64,000 nucleotides of DNA from Lysobacter firmicutimachus (GTDB lineage: Bacteria; Pseudomonadota; Gammaproteobacteria; Xanthomonadales; Xanthomonadaceae), in contig NZ_JBANDL010000002.1 of the NCBI RefSeq assembly GCF_037027445.1, positions 2,108,001-2,172,000 on the forward strand, given 5' to 3'. The position numbers and the translations under genes were made by a program. The notes under the pieces are model-generated. The model did no database searches. It was not told the DNA's origin and saw only the letters and a program-made list of their open reading frames with translations. Shown here piece by piece: positions 61,651 to 64,000 of the stretch (positions are counted from its first letter, which is position 1; each line of letters opens with the position of its first letter).

Positions 61651-63150
61651 TCAGTAGCTGGACAGCCCGGTGGCTTCGCCGAAGCGGTACCACAGGCGCC
61701 GCAGCGCCGAATCGTCGGCGTAAGCGGCATAGTCGGTGCTGATCCGGCGGCCGTCGCCGTTGCCCCAGCTTTGCTCGAAATACGCCAGAGCCTCGCTCGC
61801 GACCGGCGCATCGGCTTCGGCCAAGACCCGCGCGCTGCTCTCCAGGTTGTAGTCGTCGAGATTGCGCCGGGTGTAGTTGGCCGAGCCGGCGATCAGCTCG
61901 ATCCGGCCGTCGCCGCCGCGCTTGAGCAGCAGTTTGGCGTGACACTGCTCGCCGTGCGTGTCGCACCAGCGCAGCGGCACGTCGGCCGCATGCAGTTCGG
62001 CGGCGACCTGGCGATTGGGCACGCCGTTCTTCTTGCGCCCGAACGCGTCCTCGTTCGGGTCCAGCAGCACGCGCAGCCGCACGCCGCGCTGCTGGGCGGC
62101 GATCAGGGCATCGATCACGCCGCGGTGGGACAGATAGAACACCGCCAAGTCGACGCGCTCGTCGCGTCGCGCTCCCTGGATCGCGGCAATCAGCGCGTCG
62201 CGGATGCGCGCTTCGGTCAGCAGCTGCACGCGCGGCGCCAGGGTGGCGTCGACGATGGTCGGCGGCGGCGCGGCCTGCGGCAGGCCCTGCGGCCAGGTCG
62301 CGCCGGACATCCGCGCCACCGCGCGCTCGCTGGCCAGTACGTCGAGCGCGGCCGCGCCGTGGAAGCGCAGAGCGACGTTGCCGTGGCGGCTGCTGGCGTC
62401 GTGCGGATTGGCCGAGGCGACCAACGCGGTCCAGCCGTCGCCTTCGTCGACGACCAGGGTCTTGCGGTGGTTGGCGTTGAAGTTGAACAGCGCCAGCCAA
62501 CTGCGCAGGGTGACCCGGCCGGGGCCGAAGGGATTGGCCAGCCAGCCGCCGTCGGGGTCGTTGCCGGCCCAGCGGCAACACAGCTGCCATAGCCCGGACC
62601 AGGCCGGATTCGGTGCGCGCAAGCGACCCAGATCGGTCGTCACCACCTCGATCCCCGCCGCGCGCAAACTTTCCAGGCGCGGGGCACGGCGGCCGCCGTA
62701 GACGGTGTTGATCGGATCGGTGATCAACACCGCATGCAGTTGCGGCACAGCGCGTTTGCGCGCGATGAGCGCGGCCGCGAGTTCGTCGCTGAGACGGCGA
62801 TGGCGTTCGCCGTCGGCGGCGGCGAAATCGTTGAACAGGAACTGGTCGGCGACCACGGCGCGCCGCGCCTGGCCGATCAGGCGCAGGCTTTCGTCGAAGA
62901 TCCGTTGTTCGCTGCGCCGTGTGCCGTCCGCATCGACCCAGGTGACGTCGCTCAGCAACGCGACATCGCGCGCAGCGCGCAGCGGATGCTGCGCGCTCAC
63001 CCCTTCCGGCAGCGGCTTGTACGAGTGCCAGATCGCCGATACGGCCCAAATCAGTACCGCCCCGCACAGCGCGCGCCGCGGCCCGCGGCGCTTGCGCGCG
63101 GGGACGGCATCGGGGGCGGCATCGGCGGCGGATTGCAAGCGGTCGGACAT
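61651..63150 (-). CDS. Phospholipase D-like membrane protein
   Basis: 499 residues from ATG 63150; ATG 63168 is an alternative that adds six residues. One membrane helix lies at ~27-44 (ALCGAVLIWAVSAIW). The first HKD motif, NHRKTLVVDEGD, is complete (H-x-K-x4-D). The second, CHAKLLLKRGGDGR, has His and Lys but Arg at the expected Asp, followed by the usual GSANYT. The N-terminal part with VVADQFLFND is typical of PLD relatives such as cardiolipin synthase. Substrate may be a phospholipid or nucleic acid. Divergent from the precursor peptide genes. Confidence 0.85.
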   Translation of the reverse strand: MSDRLQSAADAAPDAVPARKRRGPRRALCGAVLIWAVSAIWHSYKPLPEGVSAQHPLRAARDVALLSDVTWVDADGTRRSEQRIFDESLRLIGQARRAVVADQFLFNDFAAADGERHRRLSDELAAALIARKRAVPQLHAVLITDPINTVYGGRRAPRLESLRAAGIEVVTTDLGRLRAPNPAWSGLWQLCCRWAGNDPDGGWLANPFGPGRVTLRSWLALFNFNANHRKTLVVDEGDGWTALVASANPHDASSRHGNVALRFHGAAALDVLASERAVARMSGATWPQGLPQAAPPPTIVDATLAPRVQLLTEARIRDALIAAIQGARRDERVDLAVFYLSHRGVIDALIAAQQRGVRLRVLLDPNEDAFGRKKNGVPNRQVAAELHAADVPLRWCDTHGEQCHAKLLLKRGGDGRIELIAGSANYTRRNLDDYNLESSARVLAEADAPVASEALAYFEQSWGNGDGRRISTDYAAYADDSALRRLWYRFGEATGLSSY

Positions 63151-63509
63151 CGGCGGCGAGGGCGGCAAGCGTGATAGTTATCGCGGAATGCGCGGGACGG
63201 AGAGGGGCCGGAATGCGATGAACGGGCACTACGGCGGTGCGAACGGATTTTCGCCGACTTCGCGTACGTTCGCGACGCTTTTCTTGTGCGGCGCAATAAT
63301 CGAACTGACAGTTGACACGAGGGCGGGCGAGCGCGCAGCGTGTCGGCGCGGAGTTGCCAGGGGACGGTGTCCGAAGCCGATGAGGCTCGCTCCGCCGTCC
63401 GCAACGACTCCGTGCACGTTCGCCGTCACCGATCGGAATCGGCCCGTCTGCCGGCATCCCGGCGCGGGCCGCCACCGATTCCAATCATGTATTGAACAAG
63501 GAGAGGTTT
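63151..63509. other. Intergenic stretch with no gene recognised, upstream of the peptide genes
   Basis: 359 bp between the divergent PLD gene and the first peptide gene. It is less GC-rich near 63281-63320. TTGACA at 63312 has no good -10 at 16-18 bp. The AAGGAGAGG ribosome binding site for the first peptide is at 63498-63506. Confidence 0.5.
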
Positions 63510-63686
63510 ATGCAGATCGACGACATCGTTTCGGGCTGGCTCAACGGTTCGGAAGACATGAACCCGGCGGGTCCGCTGTATATCGAAGGCGCCGCCGCGA
63601 CCGAAGCCGCGCTGACCGACACCGCCCTGCCGCTGCTGACCCGTTGCAGCAGCTGCAGCGCTTCCGGCGGCGGCCAGTGCTGCTGA
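63510..63686 (+). CDS. Candidate RiPP precursor peptide 1
   Basis: 58 residues from ATG 63510, with an ideal AAGGAGAGG at 63498-63506. An in-frame TTG at 63492 would extend it but has no ribosome binding site. Residues 1-45 look like a leader: MQIDDIVSGWLNGSED, then NPAGPLYIEG and an Ala-rich helix ending LPLLTR. The tail from Cys46 is CSSCSASGGGQCC, with four Cys and four Ser in 13 residues. I recall a Lysobacter/Xanthomonas family of similar peptides (possibly DUF6229). A modified peptide is likely but not proven. Paralogue follows 38 bp later. Confidence 0.75.
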   Translation: MQIDDIVSGWLNGSEDMNPAGPLYIEGAAATEAALTDTALPLLTRCSSCSASGGGQCC

Positions 63687-63724
63687 TCCAGCGCTGAACG
63701 TCTGTTACCGACAAGGAGAGGTTC

Positions 63725-63901
63725 ATGCAGATCGAAGACATCGTTTCGGGTTGGTTGAACGGTTCGGAATCGGAAAACCCGGCCGGCCCGCTGTACGTCG
63801 AAGGCGTCGCCGCGACCGAAGCCGCGCTGACCGACACCACTCTGCCGCTGCTGACCCGTTGCAGCAGCTGCAGCGCTTCCGGCGGCGGCTACTGCTGCTG
63901 A
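63725..63901 (+). CDS. Candidate RiPP precursor peptide 2
   Basis: 58 residues from ATG 63725, with AAGGAGAGG at 63713-63721. It differs from the first peptide at 7 of 58 positions: D4E, D16S, M17E, I25V, A28V, A39T and Q56Y. The tail CSSCSASGGGYCC keeps all four cysteines and all four serines, while the one variable position within it changes Gln to Tyr. The start-to-start distance is 215 bp, which with the matching ribosome binding sites indicates a tandem duplication of the whole gene unit. A terminator follows 19 bp later, so the pair is likely one transcript. Confidence 0.75.
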   Translation: MQIEDIVSGWLNGSESENPAGPLYVEGVAATEAALTDTTLPLLTRCSSCSASGGGYCC

Positions 63902-63920
63902 GCAGACGCTGAGCCAGCGC

Positions 63921-63954
63921 GGACTCGCTCCCGGCGCGAGCCGGGAGCGAGTCC
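63921..63954 (+). terminator. Strong hairpin terminator after the peptide genes
   Basis: GGACTCGCTCCCGGC (63921-63935) pairs perfectly with GCCGGGAGCGAGTCC (63940-63954) around GCGA, a 15-bp GC-rich stem. It lies 19 bp past the second peptide stop, so the pair is transcribed as a short unit; GATCTT follows. Confidence 0.75.
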
Positions 63955-64000
63955 GATCTTGCGGGCCGGCCCTGCCGCCCGCCGAACTCCGCCGCAGCCT

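Noticed and set aside
63312..63317. TTGACA as a -35 for the peptide genes
   Set aside because: No -10-like hexamer lies 15-19 bp downstream; the sequence there is GC-rich.

Overview
The window looks like chromosome of a GC-rich gammaproteobacterium of the Xanthomonadaceae/Lysobacter type. This is an inference from the very high GC in every gene, the density of secreted hydrolases and small exported proteins, and the gene families present (M13, M14, S8, S41, PqaA-like, PHB-depolymerase-like and DUF1684 proteins). No rRNA, tRNA, CRISPR array, insertion sequence or integrase was recognised. Genes sit in short one- to three-gene units on both strands, and most of the many long overlapping open frames are GC-driven shadows.

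Layout. 1-14.6 kb: a cut-off metallopeptidase, a LysR regulator divergent from an alpha/beta hydrolase, two small lipoproteins, a MerR regulator divergent from a frameshifted methyltransferase with a classic 19-bp-spaced MerR promoter between them, a second hydrolase, a second methyltransferase, two DUF1801 proteins with histone-H1-like tails, an M13 peptidase, YqaA, YciI and DUF4287 proteins, and an M14 carboxypeptidase. 14.6-26.4 kb: mostly exported proteins (an alpha-barrel protein, a beta-propeller, a lipoprotein, a lipase, a three-repeat lectin-like protein, YciI proteins) and a small LuxR-type regulator upstream of a membrane-anchored coiled-coil protein. 26.5-35.3 kb: a prolyl-iminopeptidase-like hydrolase, an 806-residue subtilase, two NTF2-fold proteins and small envelope proteins. 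35.3-45.3 kb: a lipoprotein metallopeptidase, a canonical AmpR with no beta-lactamase beside it, a TetR/VOC divergent pair with two near-identical operators, a GNAT protein, DUF1684, a PAAR tip protein, an HAD hydrolase and a dihaem cytochrome. 45.3-63.2 kb: an S41 peptidase, a PqaA-like protein, RidA, a C26 amidohydrolase with a YbdK-type ligase, an AraC-GyrI regulator, an oxidoreductase, an MFS symporter, a TetR/darcynin pair with a 22-bp operator, a YgjP-type peptidase, an esterase with accessory domains and a phospholipase-D-like protein.

The most interesting locus is the right edge, 63.5-63.95 kb. Two tandem 58-residue peptides, 51/58 identical, each have a strong ribosome binding site, a conserved leader-like region and a Cys/Ser/Gly-rich tail (CSSCSASGGG then Q or Y then CC), and they are followed by a strong terminator hairpin. 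They look like precursors of a ribosomally made, modified peptide; any maturation genes would lie beyond the window or elsewhere.

Local regulation is unusually legible: three regulator/target pairs (MerR at 5.8 kb, TetR at 38.5 kb, TetR at 58.6 kb) have clear palindromic operator candidates in the divergent intergenic region.
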